A stretch of DNA of 52,200 nt from positions 1-52,200 of the forward strand of contig JAPKZG010000069.1 in NCBI GenBank assembly GCA_026393895.1, written 5' to 3'. Numbering within the stretch: position 1 is the stretch's first letter; every line of letters starts with the position of its first letter. The notes below the pieces were generated by a model. The model was given only the letters and a program-made list of their open reading frames with translations. It did not search any database and had not been told where the DNA came from. This stretch comes from Candidatus Aminicenantota bacterium (GTDB lineage: Bacteria > Acidobacteriota > Aminicenantia > Aminicenantales > UBA4085). Below, piece by piece: positions 1-9,173 of the stretch. A program made the translations under genes and the position numbers.

Positions 1-283
1 GGATCGTCTCCTTCAAGCCCATCCGCGTCTCCACCTGACTTATCTTCCGCCATACCAACCAGGATTGAATCCCCAGGAACGAATCTGAAAACAGACACGG
101 TACGAAGCGACGACGAATCGGTGGTTCGCGAACCTTGAATTGACCTGGTTGGCGATCCTCAAAACCACCGGCTCCTGGTCAGCGAAGAAAATCCGCCGAT
201 TATGTAACATATCCTAATGCGTCTACATTAGTTTTAAAATAGTCTAAGCCCTTATTGATGATCAATGATTCGGATTTTCATAC
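1..283. other. window edge, no gene assigned
   Basis: No convincing complete gene is seen in this stretch downstream of the neuD-like gene. On the minus strand an ATG at 51-53 opens a frame that runs out of the window, but only 17 codons are visible and no clear ribosome binding site precedes it. On the plus strand a roughly 40-codon open stretch ends near 214; it was not recognised. Confidence 0.4.
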
Positions 284-940
284 CTATGTCATTTTTTTAA
301 GAGGTTTGGCCGGGACTCCGACGACGACAATATGATCCGGAACATCTTTAACGACCACCGCACCAGCACCAATAACCGCACCGGTTCCAATGTTAATGCA
401 TTGGCGGATGATCGCCCCTGCACCCACATGCGCTCCTTTTCCAACCCGGACTGAGCCGGCAAGTCTCGCTCCGGTCGCAATATGCACGTGATCACTGATA
501 TTGCAATCATGTTCAACAATAGCCCCGCTATTGATAATAACATTCCTTCCTATTTCGGCTCTGGCGTTTATTATACTTCCAGGTAAGATTTGCGATCCCG
601 GTCCTATATTTGCCCATTGCGAAACAATCGACTTGGGATGTATTACCGTCAACGGCGATAATTGAAAGGAAAGTCCAAGTTCGAAAAGCCGTTGACGTGG
701 ACGGGTATCGCCGCTTCCTCCTAGCCCTACTATAAAACAATTCACGCCTTTCTCAATAAGCTGAATCAACATATCATCGGATCCCAATACGGGAATTCCC
801 AAAAACTCATGTCCCCAAAGATTCGGATTTTGGTCAAGAATGCCAAACAACTTCACGGACCGACTTATATTCAGATTAAGGCAATCAATCAATACGCCTG
901 CATGTCCTCCTCCCCCTAGAATCACGCATACGTTTTTCAT
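284..940 (-). CDS. NeuD/PglD/LegH-type sugar O- or N-acyltransferase
   Basis: About 218 residues. The N-terminus has a Rossmann-like start with the glycine-rich GGGGHAG motif, followed by left-handed beta-helix hexapeptide repeats from roughly residue 100 to the C-terminus (for example GAIVEHDCNISDHVHIATGA), ending in VVGVPAKPLKK. This is the NeuD/PglD family layout. These acetyl-CoA enzymes acetylate sialic acids or the 4-amino group of UDP-sugars. Because a LegC-type aminotransferase lies in the same operon, a LegH role (acetylating the 4-amino sugar) is as likely as sialate O-acetylation. The ATG at 938-940 is preferred over the GTG one codon earlier. It is the last gene of the operon, 24 nt after neuC. 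Confidence 0.85.
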   Translation of the reverse strand: MKNVCVILGGGGHAGVLIDCLNLNISRSVKLFGILDQNPNLWGHEFLGIPVLGSDDMLIQLIEKGVNCFIVGLGGSGDTRPRQRLFELGLSFQLSPLTVIHPKSIVSQWANIGPGSQILPGSIINARAEIGRNVIINSGAIVEHDCNISDHVHIATGARLAGSVRVGKGAHVGAGAIIRQCINIGTGAVIGAGAVVVKDVPDHIVVVGVPAKPLKKMT

Positions 941-964
941 CACTTTTTCAATGAAAATTGAATT

Positions 965-2122
965 TTATGTCTCAAAATCACAAAACTGCTTTATCAGTAA
1001 TCTATCATCCAGGGGAACCGTTTTAATCCTTTCAATAATAATTTCTGATGCTTGCCCGCTTCCATATGGATTTTTCAATTGGCGTAATGTTTCGCGAAAC
1101 CCAGGCTGGACGGCACGGCGAATACCCGCCAAGATCTCCGCATGATCATAATTAACATCAATAACATTGGCACTTCTAACTCGTCCCCTCTGACGAGTGC
1201 CGACATTAACAACGGGAAGCGCAAATGAAGGAGCTTCAATAAGCCCGCTCGAAGAGTTGCCGACCATCGCCACGCAATGTGCCATCAAACTAAAATAACC
1301 CTGGGAGCCAAAATTTTCCACAAGATAAGAGAATGCGTGCGTTCGAACGTATTCTCGAATCATTCGGAAAATGATGCGGCTATTAGTATCAGCGTTGGGC
1401 AATGTAAACACTACTGGAAGCGCAGCGTCCGTCAACGCAGCGAGAAACTCATTCATCTGCAACTCGGTTTGCTCATTCTCCAGTGTAACAGGGTGATAAG
1501 TCACTAACAGGGGGGGAGGGGTAAGGCAAATCTTATGATTATCTTCTATTTCTTTGATTGTCAATAGTTTGATACTCTTTAGGTTATCCAAACTAGGTGC
1601 ACCGGAAATGATAACCCTCCAGGGTTCCTCCCCCATTTGTTTCACTCTCCGGGCATATTCAACATTACTAACAAAATGCAGATGGCTCAGTTTGGTCATC
1701 GAGTGGCGCAATGCATCGTCGATCGCGCCTAGCGTGATTTCTCCGCCATGAATATGCGCGACGGGGATCCTAAATGGGAGCGCCGCCACCGCGGCGGCGT
1801 ACATCTCGAAACGGTCTCCGAGGACAATTAAAATGTCCGGGCGAAATCGACCAAAGGCTTGCGCGAAGCCGATCGTGCCCATACCGATGGATTTGGCGAT
1901 CCCCTCAGGAGAATCCGAAGAAAGTAGCATCTCCACCCGTTCTCCTATAGGAAAGCCGTCGGATTCGATCACCCGGACTGTCAGCCCAAATTCCGGCGAC
2001 AGATGCATCCCGGAGACTATCAAGTGAAGGCTTAATTCCGGATCCGCTTGGATCCTGCGCAATATGGGCATATAGATACCATAGTCGGAACGGGCGACCG
2101 TCACAAGGCCTATAGTTCTCAT
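965..2122 (-). CDS. neuC: UDP-N-acetylglucosamine 2-epimerase, hydrolysing (NeuC/LegG)
   Basis: A 385-residue protein of the GT-B-fold UDP-GlcNAc 2-epimerase superfamily, hydrolysing branch. It would release ManNAc, or the 2,4-diacetamido-6-deoxy-mannose analogue in a legionaminate pathway, together with UDP. Visible family motifs are LGDRFE at residues 101-106, HIHGGE at 123-128 and a C-terminal GNSSSGLIEAPSF stretch. The ATG overlaps the neuB stop in an ATGA arrangement, so the genes are translationally coupled. The product is the substrate for NeuB, encoded immediately upstream. The NeuC versus LegG substrate choice cannot be read from sequence alone. Confidence 0.9.
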   Translation of the reverse strand: MRTIGLVTVARSDYGIYMPILRRIQADPELSLHLIVSGMHLSPEFGLTVRVIESDGFPIGERVEMLLSSDSPEGIAKSIGMGTIGFAQAFGRFRPDILIVLGDRFEMYAAAVAALPFRIPVAHIHGGEITLGAIDDALRHSMTKLSHLHFVSNVEYARRVKQMGEEPWRVIISGAPSLDNLKSIKLLTIKEIEDNHKICLTPPPLLVTYHPVTLENEQTELQMNEFLAALTDAALPVVFTLPNADTNSRIIFRMIREYVRTHAFSYLVENFGSQGYFSLMAHCVAMVGNSSSGLIEAPSFALPVVNVGTRQRGRVRSANVIDVNYDHAEILAGIRRAVQPGFRETLRQLKNPYGSGQASEIIIERIKTVPLDDRLLIKQFCDFET

Positions 2123-3180
2123 CCCAGCATCTCCAAAGTCAAGATCGTTCCAGCCGGAATAAAAACGCGTGATGTGCGACCGATCACAAAAGAACTCATC
2201 GCCGGGGGAAGACCTGTGCCTGGCCGCCGGACGGCGATTTTATCCTTGGTCAGCAGGATCCCCGCCGGAATATCACAGGCCGCTATCAGACTTTTTCGCG
2301 CCGCTGCCGCCGTATTCGCTTCGGAGGCCGCCGGTTCCTTGCGGCCGTGTCCCAACGCTGCTTCAACCAGGCGGATGCCATGGACCAAAGAAGCCAATCC
2401 ATCCGGTTCCAGGGAAGAATGATGATCCGGACCGGGCAAAGCGCGATCCAGCGTAAAGTGTTTTTCTACGACACAAGCCCCCAAGGCGACCGCTGCGAGA
2501 GACACCTCTATGCCAGGCGTATGATCGGAATAGCCGACCGGGAGGCCGAACGCCGTCCCCAGCGTTTGCATAGCCCGCAGATTAATCTCAGCGGGATCCG
2601 CTGGATAATTGCTGACGCAGTGCAGCAAAATAACGTCGCGGTTTCCCGCTTTCCAGACGGCATTGACTGCCGTCTCCACTTCGCCCAGGGTTGCCATGCC
2701 TGTCGAAATGATCATCGGTTTTCCTAAACGGGCGACATGGACCAAAAAAGGAAGGTTCGTGATTTCTCCCGAAGGTATTTTAAAGGCCGCCACTCCCAGC
2801 GAGTCGAGAAAATCCGCGCTTTGCTCGTCAAACGGAGAAGATAGGAAAAGAATGCCACTATGGGCGCACAGGGCCAAGACCGCCCGGTGCGCCTTCGGGG
2901 AAAGCTCCAAACGCCGTAGCATCTCGAATTGTGACTCGGCAGAGTCCGTGTTATAACGCTGGTATTCGGCCTTCGGGGCAGAGAGCGTCACCAGCCGTTC
3001 GGCTTTGAAAGTTTGGAACTTGACGGCATCCGCGCCGGCCTGCTTGGCTTTATTGACCAAGCGACGAGCCAGATCAAGGCGACCGTTATGGTTCACGCCG
3101 GCTTCGGCGATGACGAAGCAGGGATAACCGGGACCGATCCGGCGGCTCGCGATTTCAAGAGAAGTTACCATATGGTCCAT
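2119..3180 (-). CDS. neuB: N-acetylneuraminate/legionaminate synthase (NeuB family)
   Basis: A 353-residue NeuB-family synthase, which condenses PEP with ManNAc or a 6-deoxy diamino analogue to give a nine-carbon sialic or legionaminic acid. The N-terminal TIM barrel opens with VIAEAGVNHNG (about residues 23-33) followed by DAVKFQTF. The C-terminal 60 residues form the antifreeze-like SAF domain (ARKSLIAACDIPAG to FIPAGTILT). Starts at 3180 or 3171 are both possible; the longer one overlaps the SDR gene by 16 nt. It sits between the SDR and neuC genes. Confidence 0.92.
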   Translation of the reverse strand: MDHMVTSLEIASRRIGPGYPCFVIAEAGVNHNGRLDLARRLVNKAKQAGADAVKFQTFKAERLVTLSAPKAEYQRYNTDSAESQFEMLRRLELSPKAHRAVLALCAHSGILFLSSPFDEQSADFLDSLGVAAFKIPSGEITNLPFLVHVARLGKPMIISTGMATLGEVETAVNAVWKAGNRDVILLHCVSNYPADPAEINLRAMQTLGTAFGLPVGYSDHTPGIEVSLAAVALGACVVEKHFTLDRALPGPDHHSSLEPDGLASLVHGIRLVEAALGHGRKEPAASEANTAAAARKSLIAACDIPAGILLTKDKIAVRRPGTGLPPAMSSFVIGRTSRVFIPAGTILTLEMLG

Positions 3181-3974
3181 CCGCCGTCGACAACGAGATT
3201 ATGGCCGGTGACGTAGGCCGAAAGATCGCTGGCCAAGAAAGCGACGGCGCCTTTCAAGTCCTCTTCTACCGCCATCCGATTGAGTGGCGTCTTCTCTCTA
3301 TAGCGTTGATGAAATTCCTCCGGCTGGTTTCTCCAAACTCCGCCGACGGTGATCGCATTGACACGCACATCCGGAGCAAGCATCGTCGCCAGCCATCGGG
3401 TCAATTGGAGAAGCCCGCCCTTGCTGGCGGCGTAAGCCGCCGGATTGCCTAGTGTCGTACCAGCATAAAGACTTTTGTCCGGGCCGACGATCCCGTAGAT
3501 CGATCCAATATTGATGACGGAGCCGTGACCCGAAGCTGTCAACATCGGGGCACAGGCCTGGGTCAGGACAAACGGAGCCGTCAGGTTGACTTCCAAGGCC
3601 AACCGCCACGTGTCCGCGCTCTGCTCCGAAAGCGGAGCCGCCCATCCTTTCATTTCAGAAGTGCCGACCAGCGCGGCGTTATTGATTAAAATATCCAGCC
3701 GCCCCATTTGATCCATGACCAAGCGTGGCACTGCCCTCACGGTATTTTCATCTGCTAGATCAATAGGCAGAGGAATGGAACGAATCCCAAATTTGGAACG
3801 CATCTGGCCGGCAGTTTCACGACATGCATCCTGGGCGACATCCAGCAAAGCCAGGTCCGCGCCAAGTTCGGCCAGAGATTCTGCCATCGTTGCTCCGATA
3901 TGTCCTGCGGCTCCGGTCAATAGGACCACACGCCCCTTCAGGTTCATGAGGGTTCTAAGCGATCGCGTGTTCAT
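3165..3974 (-). CDS. short-chain dehydrogenase/reductase, PtmA-like
   Basis: A classical 269-residue SDR. The nucleotide-binding motif TGAAGHIG is at residues 20-27, the NNA motif near 98-100, and the catalytic residues are Ser158 in NIGSIYG and Tyr181/Lys185 in YAASK. SDRs of this kind (PtmA of Campylobacter) accompany nonulosonate genes, where their exact reaction is unsettled. It is too short to be the extended-SDR 4,6-dehydratase LegB. It is coupled to neuA upstream by an ATGA overlap and to neuB downstream. Confidence 0.85.
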   Translation of the reverse strand: MNTRSLRTLMNLKGRVVLLTGAAGHIGATMAESLAELGADLALLDVAQDACRETAGQMRSKFGIRSIPLPIDLADENTVRAVPRLVMDQMGRLDILINNAALVGTSEMKGWAAPLSEQSADTWRLALEVNLTAPFVLTQACAPMLTASGHGSVINIGSIYGIVGPDKSLYAGTTLGNPAAYAASKGGLLQLTRWLATMLAPDVRVNAITVGGVWRNQPEEFHQRYREKTPLNRMAVEEDLKGAVAFLASDLSAYVTGHNLVVDGGWTIW

Positions 3975-4678
3975 GTTTTCGCCCTTTCCAGAAGGAATTC
4001 GGCGATCTCGAAATCCAGCTCCGTATCGATGTCCAGGGCGCGCTCGAATGGCACAATTCGGGCCATTACCTTGCCTTGGAACATAAAATCGGCGGTCAAC
4101 ACAAACTCGGGTCGGGTCGCATAGGCAATCGTCGTCATGTCGTATACGACGGGGACGTCTTGACGACGAAATGCCGTTTTTGAAGGCGGGATCACGAGTC
4201 GCGCATAGCCTTTATCGTCAAGCGTAACCATATTAAAATAGGGGCTTCGACCCGCCGGACTGACCGCAATAACTATATCGGCATCGCTTTCCAGGAGCAA
4301 TTCAATACACCCATCCACATCGGCAACGCTTCGCAAAGGCGAAGTGGTCGGCACGCATACGAACACCTTCCACGCAGGGCGACCATTCTCGCCGCATAAC
4401 GTTCGAATGGCATGTCGCCATGCCAACCATTCCGGCGAGTCATCCTTCGCCAAATCGGCTGGCCTCATGAATGGGACTTCAGCCCCATAGTTTCTAGCAA
4501 CGGCCGCAATTTCTTCATCTTCCGTCGAAACGACGACCCGATCGATAAAACGGCTCGCCCGGGCCGTTTCTATGGCGTAAGCGATCAGGGGTTTTCCCGC
4601 AAGCATTCGAATATTCTTGCGGGGCACTCCCTTTGAGCCGCCTCGGGCGAATATCCCAGCCACAATCTCGGGTTTCAC
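3971..4678 (-). CDS. neuA: acylneuraminate/legionaminate cytidylyltransferase (NeuA/LegF)
   Basis: A 235-residue CMP-nonulosonate synthetase that activates the NeuB product with CTP. The nucleotidyltransferase signature IFARGGSKGVPRKNIR lies at residues 9-24, with VVVSTEDEEIA and the CVPTTSPLRS motif further in. The start is GTG at 4676-4678, overlapping the stop of the preceding oxidoreductase gene as GTGA. No second domain is present, so this is the single-domain form. Confidence 0.9.
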   Translation of the reverse strand: MKPEIVAGIFARGGSKGVPRKNIRMLAGKPLIAYAIETARASRFIDRVVVSTEDEEIAAVARNYGAEVPFMRPADLAKDDSPEWLAWRHAIRTLCGENGRPAWKVFVCVPTTSPLRSVADVDGCIELLLESDADIVIAVSPAGRSPYFNMVTLDDKGYARLVIPPSKTAFRRQDVPVVYDMTTIAYATRPEFVLTADFMFQGKVMARIVPFERALDIDTELDFEIAEFLLERAKT

Positions 4679-5670
4679 AGTTGCACGACCCGCTGCTCGA
4701 TGGATGATTGCCTGGCGGCAAGCGCGATCTGCAAAACGCGCCTTCCCTCCTCACCACTTATGACCGGTTCGGATATACCCTTAACGCAATCTATGAAATG
4801 TCGAATTTCCCGAAGATACATGTCATTCCGGTCGATAGACTGGGCTGGGTGCATATCCGCCCACGTTTTCGTTATGGAAGAGAATAATTGCACCTGATGC
4901 GTTCCTCCGTCCCAGGTAATAGTACCTTCTGTGCCGATGATTCGGCAATAGCGGGCCGCTGCACGCTGTACCATGTCTAAATGAACGCTGCCGATAGTGC
5001 CGTTGCAGAAATGGAGTATGATCTCGGCTGTATCTTCAACGTCGATGTCTAAATCGCTCAACCGTCCGATTTGAGAGATGACCGTTTGAACCTCGCCGAC
5101 AAGCCATCGCACATAATCCAATTCATGGCTCAGCTCAAGTAACGCGCCGCCTCCTAATTCCGACTTGGCGCTGACACTCTGGCTGTAGTCGCCGGCGGGG
5201 CGCCAATCGGGCAAGTATTGGCCGACTTCCGCCCGGATTGATAGAACCCGCCCGATTCGTCCGTCCTGTAATGTTTGGCGCACGACCTGCAAGGGCTTAT
5301 AAAACCGAAAATTATATCCAACGAGTAAAACCAGATGGCGATGGCGACATCGATCGAGCAGTTCATCGACCCGATTAAGATTATTGGAGAGGGGTTTCTC
5401 TATAAATAGATGGACCCCCTGCTTCGCCAATTCCAACCCCGCATCCACATGCAGTGGTGAGGGATTCGTAATAAGGGCCGCCTCCGGCCGGGCGGCAAGC
5501 GCGTCTTCAAGCCGACTTACCAAACGATCTTCAGAGGATAAAAAGTCCTTGCATTCCGGAAGCCTCGATTCTTGATCCCAAACGGTAATGTGAACATTTG
5601 GATCGATGAGCCGCAAATTCGCCAAATGGCGGCGGCCGATGCTTCCCAAACCGACAATGAGCGCTCTCAT
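4675..5670 (-). CDS. Gfo/Idh/MocA family oxidoreductase in nonulosonate operon
   Basis: About 331 residues. The N-terminal Rossmann fold (LIVGLGSIGRRHLANL) binds NAD(P), the EKPLSNN motif carries the conserved EKP lysine, and the C-terminal alpha/beta domain has EDTAEIILHF. A Gfo/Idh oxidoreductase is a regular companion of ptm/leg-type nonulosonate clusters, but its substrate is not established here. The ATG at 5668-5670 is chosen over an in-frame TTG two codons earlier. Its stop overlaps the GTG of neuA. Confidence 0.85.
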   Translation of the reverse strand: MRALIVGLGSIGRRHLANLRLIDPNVHITVWDQESRLPECKDFLSSEDRLVSRLEDALAARPEAALITNPSPLHVDAGLELAKQGVHLFIEKPLSNNLNRVDELLDRCRHRHLVLLVGYNFRFYKPLQVVRQTLQDGRIGRVLSIRAEVGQYLPDWRPAGDYSQSVSAKSELGGGALLELSHELDYVRWLVGEVQTVISQIGRLSDLDIDVEDTAEIILHFCNGTIGSVHLDMVQRAAARYCRIIGTEGTITWDGGTHQVQLFSSITKTWADMHPAQSIDRNDMYLREIRHFIDCVKGISEPVISGEEGRRVLQIALAARQSSIEQRVVQL

Positions 5671-5809
5671 TTCCAATCGTTTTTGTTTTTTTTATTCAAC
5701 CGAAGCGTCCCTCTTTTAAGAGGATTATCCCTTTTCCCTTTTCCAATCGGCGCGATCTCTCTACGGAATTGCCATCCCGAACCAAGAAATAATCCTGCAG
5801 CGGCGCGCT

Positions 5810-6973
5810 TTATCTTTTCTCTAAACACGATATGACCCTTTCAATTCCTTCAGTTTTGAGGCCGATACTGCAGGGAATATTGAGAGTAACTTCGTGCAAG
5901 AATACAGCTTTTTCAATTTGATATCCATAGCAATTTCGATAGGGTTTTTGCTGATGATTTAAATACCATACCGGCCTCGTTTGGATTTTTTGTTGATCGA
6001 ATAAACTCATCAGCTGTTCTCGATCCATTCTATAAACGGTTTTATCGATTTGAAGGGCGTACATCCAATGATTATTTTCCGCATAATCCGGAGTTTCAGC
6101 CAAATGCAGACCGGGGATTCTATCGATGGGTCGCTTATACTGGAAATAATTCCTCTTTTTTATGCTAAGGTATTTTTCCAGATTTTCGAGCTGCGCAACG
6201 CCGATCGCCGCCTGAACGTTCGTCATTCTGAAATTGTAGCCGATTTCATCATGGATATAACGAATCTCATCGTCTTTGGCCTGCGTGGTCAAATACTTCG
6301 CCTTTTCTGCGTATCTCGGGTCATCGGTCAGGATCATGCCGCCACCGCCCGTGGTGATGATCTTATTTCCATTGAAAGAGAGGCATCCCAACTTTCCGAT
6401 TGTTCCGGCATGCTTTCCGGCAATTCGGCCAGCTTTATATTTTGTTCCCAGGCTTTCCGTAGCATCCTCAACGGCAACGATTTTTCTTTCGTGACAGACA
6501 TCCAGCAAGGAATCCAGATCAACGGCATTCCCGAATACGTGAACCGGCACAATAGCCGAGATTTTTTTCCCAGTCGTCAAATCGAAGGTCGCATCATTTT
6601 TAAAAACAGTCTGAGATTTAATAAATTCGACGGTTTTTTCGATATCGATATTGTAAAAACTATCGCAATCCATAAAAATCGGATCCGCGTCGAGATAACG
6701 TATGGCATTGACCGGAGCGATGAATGTCAGAGTCGGAACAAGGACCGCGTCTCCGCGTCGAACCCCGGCCAATTTTAACGCGATATGGAGCGCGGCTGTT
6801 CCGTTGACGCAGGCAATCGCGAAGCGCGCGCCCGAAAAGTCGGCGATTCTTCTTTCGAACTCATCGACATAAGACCCGGCCGACGAGACCCACTCCTTAT
6901 CCAGGCACTCCCTGACGTATTTCCACTCATTGCCTTGGATGGAAGGAACGGAAAGAGGGATAAACTCAGGCAT
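5810..6973 (-). CDS. LegC-type UDP-4-keto sugar aminotransferase (DegT/DnrJ/EryC1 family)
   Basis: A 387-residue PLP aminotransferase of the sugar-nucleotide DegT family. The cofactor Lys is K204 in LSFNGNKIITTGGGG; other motifs are the early PLSVPSIQGNEWKYV stretch, VNGTAALHIAL and VEDATESLG. The opening motif and overall length match the LegC subfamily, which aminates C4 of a UDP-4-keto-6-deoxy sugar during legionaminate synthesis. It is the first gene of the operon and is followed by a 139-nt gap. Base composition is visibly AT-richer than the housekeeping genes, suggesting transfer. The partner 4,6-dehydratase is not in the window. Confidence 0.87.
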   Translation of the reverse strand: MPEFIPLSVPSIQGNEWKYVRECLDKEWVSSAGSYVDEFERRIADFSGARFAIACVNGTAALHIALKLAGVRRGDAVLVPTLTFIAPVNAIRYLDADPIFMDCDSFYNIDIEKTVEFIKSQTVFKNDATFDLTTGKKISAIVPVHVFGNAVDLDSLLDVCHERKIVAVEDATESLGTKYKAGRIAGKHAGTIGKLGCLSFNGNKIITTGGGGMILTDDPRYAEKAKYLTTQAKDDEIRYIHDEIGYNFRMTNVQAAIGVAQLENLEKYLSIKKRNYFQYKRPIDRIPGLHLAETPDYAENNHWMYALQIDKTVYRMDREQLMSLFDQQKIQTRPVWYLNHQQKPYRNCYGYQIEKAVFLHEVTLNIPCSIGLKTEGIERVISCLEKR

Positions 6974-7079
6974 TGGATTTTTCCGGATAATAAAGAGCCC
7001 GATTCTCGGATAACCCCCTGATCCTTTCTATCAGCCCTTTTTCTGGATTATATCGGGGCTTCCAATTTCTTATCTTGAT

Positions 7080-7690
7080 AAGTCAATTACCCCGCGGCAA
7101 GCCGCGGGGCATCAAGAGCGCAGCTTCAAAGCCAGCTGCGCAGGCCCGTGCTCCAGTTCCCGGTGACTAACGATATATTTCCGTATCACCTCACTCGTCA
7201 TGCGGTCTCCGACCGTCCTGGCAAAATAACCGTCCTCCCATAGCTCCCCGCCCCAAAATCTCTTCTTCAGCCCCGGGAACTCGCGAAACAACCCCCGCCC
7301 ACTCAGACTCTTTATGATGCGAACCGCCTCCCCAATCGATCGCGATGGCGAGAACGATACCAGCAGATGAATGTGATCCTCTATCAGTTCCATCTCTTGA
7401 ATCTCGATATCGTAAGCTTCGCAGATCTCCCCGATCATCTGTTTCGCTCGTTCCCGAACGTCCTCCCGCTCAAAAACCTTCTTTCGATACTTGGGGCACC
7501 AGACCAGATGGTAGGACGTGTCGTAGACCGAATGACTCGTTCGTCGGAGCGTCACCCCTGTAATTTATCACACCGCCGAGCACGGGCCTAGCTGGATAAG
7601 GGGAACTTTCCGGTCCCCCTTATAACCCCCTCGGAGCGGCAGGCATTCTTCCCCGCGGCAAGCCGCGGGGCATTCTGCAAAGGGTTTCGT
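7080..7690 (-). mobile_element. minimal IS200/IS605-type insertion sequence
   Basis: A single Y1 transposase gene is bracketed by two copies of the same 23-nt subterminal hairpin, ATGCCCCGCGGCTTG plus GCCGCGGGG on the minus strand. The right-end hairpin is at 7090-7109, one base after the transposase stop, and the left-end hairpin is at 7651-7670. Single-gene elements with hairpin ends and no inverted terminal repeats are typical of IS200. The exact cleavage points cannot be read without an empty site, so the outer limits are approximate. It separates the nonulosonate operon from the Wzz gene. Confidence 0.8.
7112..7555 (-). CDS. tnpA: IS200/IS605 family transposase TnpA (Y1, HUH)
   Basis: A 147-residue Y1 transposase of normal length and apparently intact. 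The HUH metal-binding motif is H61-I-H63 in EDHIHLLVSF, and the catalytic tyrosine is Y127 in VIRKYIVSHRE, the spacing expected for IS608-like enzymes. It would cut and rejoin single-stranded DNA at the element's hairpin ends. There is no accompanying tnpB. Its stop codon abuts the right-end hairpin. Confidence 0.92.
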   Translation of the reverse strand: MTLRRTSHSVYDTSYHLVWCPKYRKKVFEREDVRERAKQMIGEICEAYDIEIQEMELIEDHIHLLVSFSPSRSIGEAVRIIKSLSGRGLFREFPGLKKRFWGGELWEDGYFARTVGDRMTSEVIRKYIVSHRELEHGPAQLALKLRS

Positions 7691-7878
7691 AAAAGAGCCT
7701 TTTAACAGATCTGTAAAGTCATTGGCAATTGCAGATAGCAGGGTAGTCCATTGCCGTAAGTACAAGCCCAATATTTCAAAACACACATCCTTCTGAGCGA
7801 AAGATATCATTTCGAGTTGTTCTAATGTTGTTCCTGAGGAGAATCTTGGGCTCCGATCGGGATAGTCGAAGCTGATCT

Positions 7879-9114
7879 TCAAGTTTTCGGCAGACTTCCT
7901 CTTTTTCGTTTTTCCATATTTTCTCTGAACAATACGATTCCCGATGAAAGACAGAATCCAAGAAATCCGGCGATCAAGACGATCATTCTCTTGTTAGGAA
8001 ATACCGGGCCGAACGAAGGTGTCGGATCCTTGACGAGCTGGGTGTAATCAATTCGATTCTTCTTATCTTCAAACAGCTTGATATCATTATTTGAATTGCT
8101 GATCGTATTTTTAATCTTACGGATTTCGTTGTTGATTGTGTCGATTTCCGCTCGAATCGTATCTCCGGTCGTTTTTATCTGGCTGACTTGATTATCAATT
8201 TGTCGTAATTCCTGCTCATTGCTCTTAATCGAATATGTCAAATTTTCGGTATTCAAGCGCTCGCTACTGATTTTTTCACTCAGCGTATTATAGTATTGCA
8301 GATTCCGTTGGACCTCGTTCGAATATAGAAGAAGGGCCAGCGTCTCCGTCCCCTCCTTTTTTTCGGCCAGGGATTGTTGCTGTTGTTTGTCTAATTCGTC
8401 AACACGGGTTTTGATCGACTTCATCTCCTCTTGAATTCCGGCGATCCGTTCTTCGGTAATTTTGAGTTTATTTTTATCGGATTCGATTTCTTTGTTGGTT
8501 TTATCTTTCTCGATCAGGCGGGATTCGACGTCAAGTTCTTTGAGCTTGATGTCGTTTTGCTTCTTTTTGATGTCATTTTCCCGCGTCTTGATTTCGTTTT
8601 CAAGATCGAGAATATCATTTTTCTTTTGTTCGATCTGGGTATCCAGACTTTTAATTTCGACGTCGATCTTTTTATCAAATTCGCTTTTCAAATGATTAAA
8701 CAGCGCCAAGAGAATCTGCTTCCCTTTTTGCGGATCTTTCTCTCGGACGGAAATGCTGACAAGATTGGTGTCCCGCAGATTTTCGGCTTTGATCTTGGGG
8801 AATTCCCGAGCAGGGATATTAAGCTCCGCGCCGATGAGCGAATTGTATGCCCCTTGACTAATCTGACCCGCGATTTGCTTCGGTTCGACGACGAGAACCT
8901 GCTTGAATTCCCCTGTTTGGTTCTGGGTGAGAAACTTGCTCGGGATGATAATGGCATCCACTTCCCAGAATTTCGGCAGAAGGAAACTCACGATACCCGC
9001 TAACACGGCAAGCACAACCGTCGGGATGATAATTTGCCAACGGTGCTTCCAAGCGATATTGACATATTCCATCAAATCGATGCCTTCAAGTTCCATTTCT
9101 TCTTGTTGATGCAT
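7879..9114 (-). CDS. Wzz/chain-length-determinant-type polysaccharide co-polymerase
   Basis: A 411-residue inner-membrane protein with the PCP layout: cytoplasmic N-terminus, first membrane segment at about residues 26-46, a long periplasmic region and a second membrane segment at about 376-396 followed by a short basic tail. The middle is very rich in K, E, D, N and I and predicts an unusually long coiled coil (about residues 150-345). Such proteins set the length of O-antigen or capsule chains. The gene is distinctly AT-rich compared with lptD upstream, as is the legC gene, consistent with an acquired surface-polysaccharide locus. No kinase domain is present. Confidence 0.8.
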   Translation of the reverse strand: MHQQEEMELEGIDLMEYVNIAWKHRWQIIIPTVVLAVLAGIVSFLLPKFWEVDAIIIPSKFLTQNQTGEFKQVLVVEPKQIAGQISQGAYNSLIGAELNIPAREFPKIKAENLRDTNLVSISVREKDPQKGKQILLALFNHLKSEFDKKIDVEIKSLDTQIEQKKNDILDLENEIKTRENDIKKKQNDIKLKELDVESRLIEKDKTNKEIESDKNKLKITEERIAGIQEEMKSIKTRVDELDKQQQQSLAEKKEGTETLALLLYSNEVQRNLQYYNTLSEKISSERLNTENLTYSIKSNEQELRQIDNQVSQIKTTGDTIRAEIDTINNEIRKIKNTISNSNNDIKLFEDKKNRIDYTQLVKDPTPSFGPVFPNKRMIVLIAGFLGFCLSSGIVLFRENMEKRKRGSLPKT

Positions 9115-9173
9115 AAAACAATCCTTAATTTTTTGTCAGAGCGAGTTTATCACGCTAGGGATTAAGAACAAAA

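Noticed and set aside
7568-7882. 104-codon minus-strand frame starting at TTG right at the Wzz stop
   Set aside because: No recognised similarity, no ATG, and the last third is the insertion sequence end. It could be a gene fragment broken by the element, but that cannot be supported.
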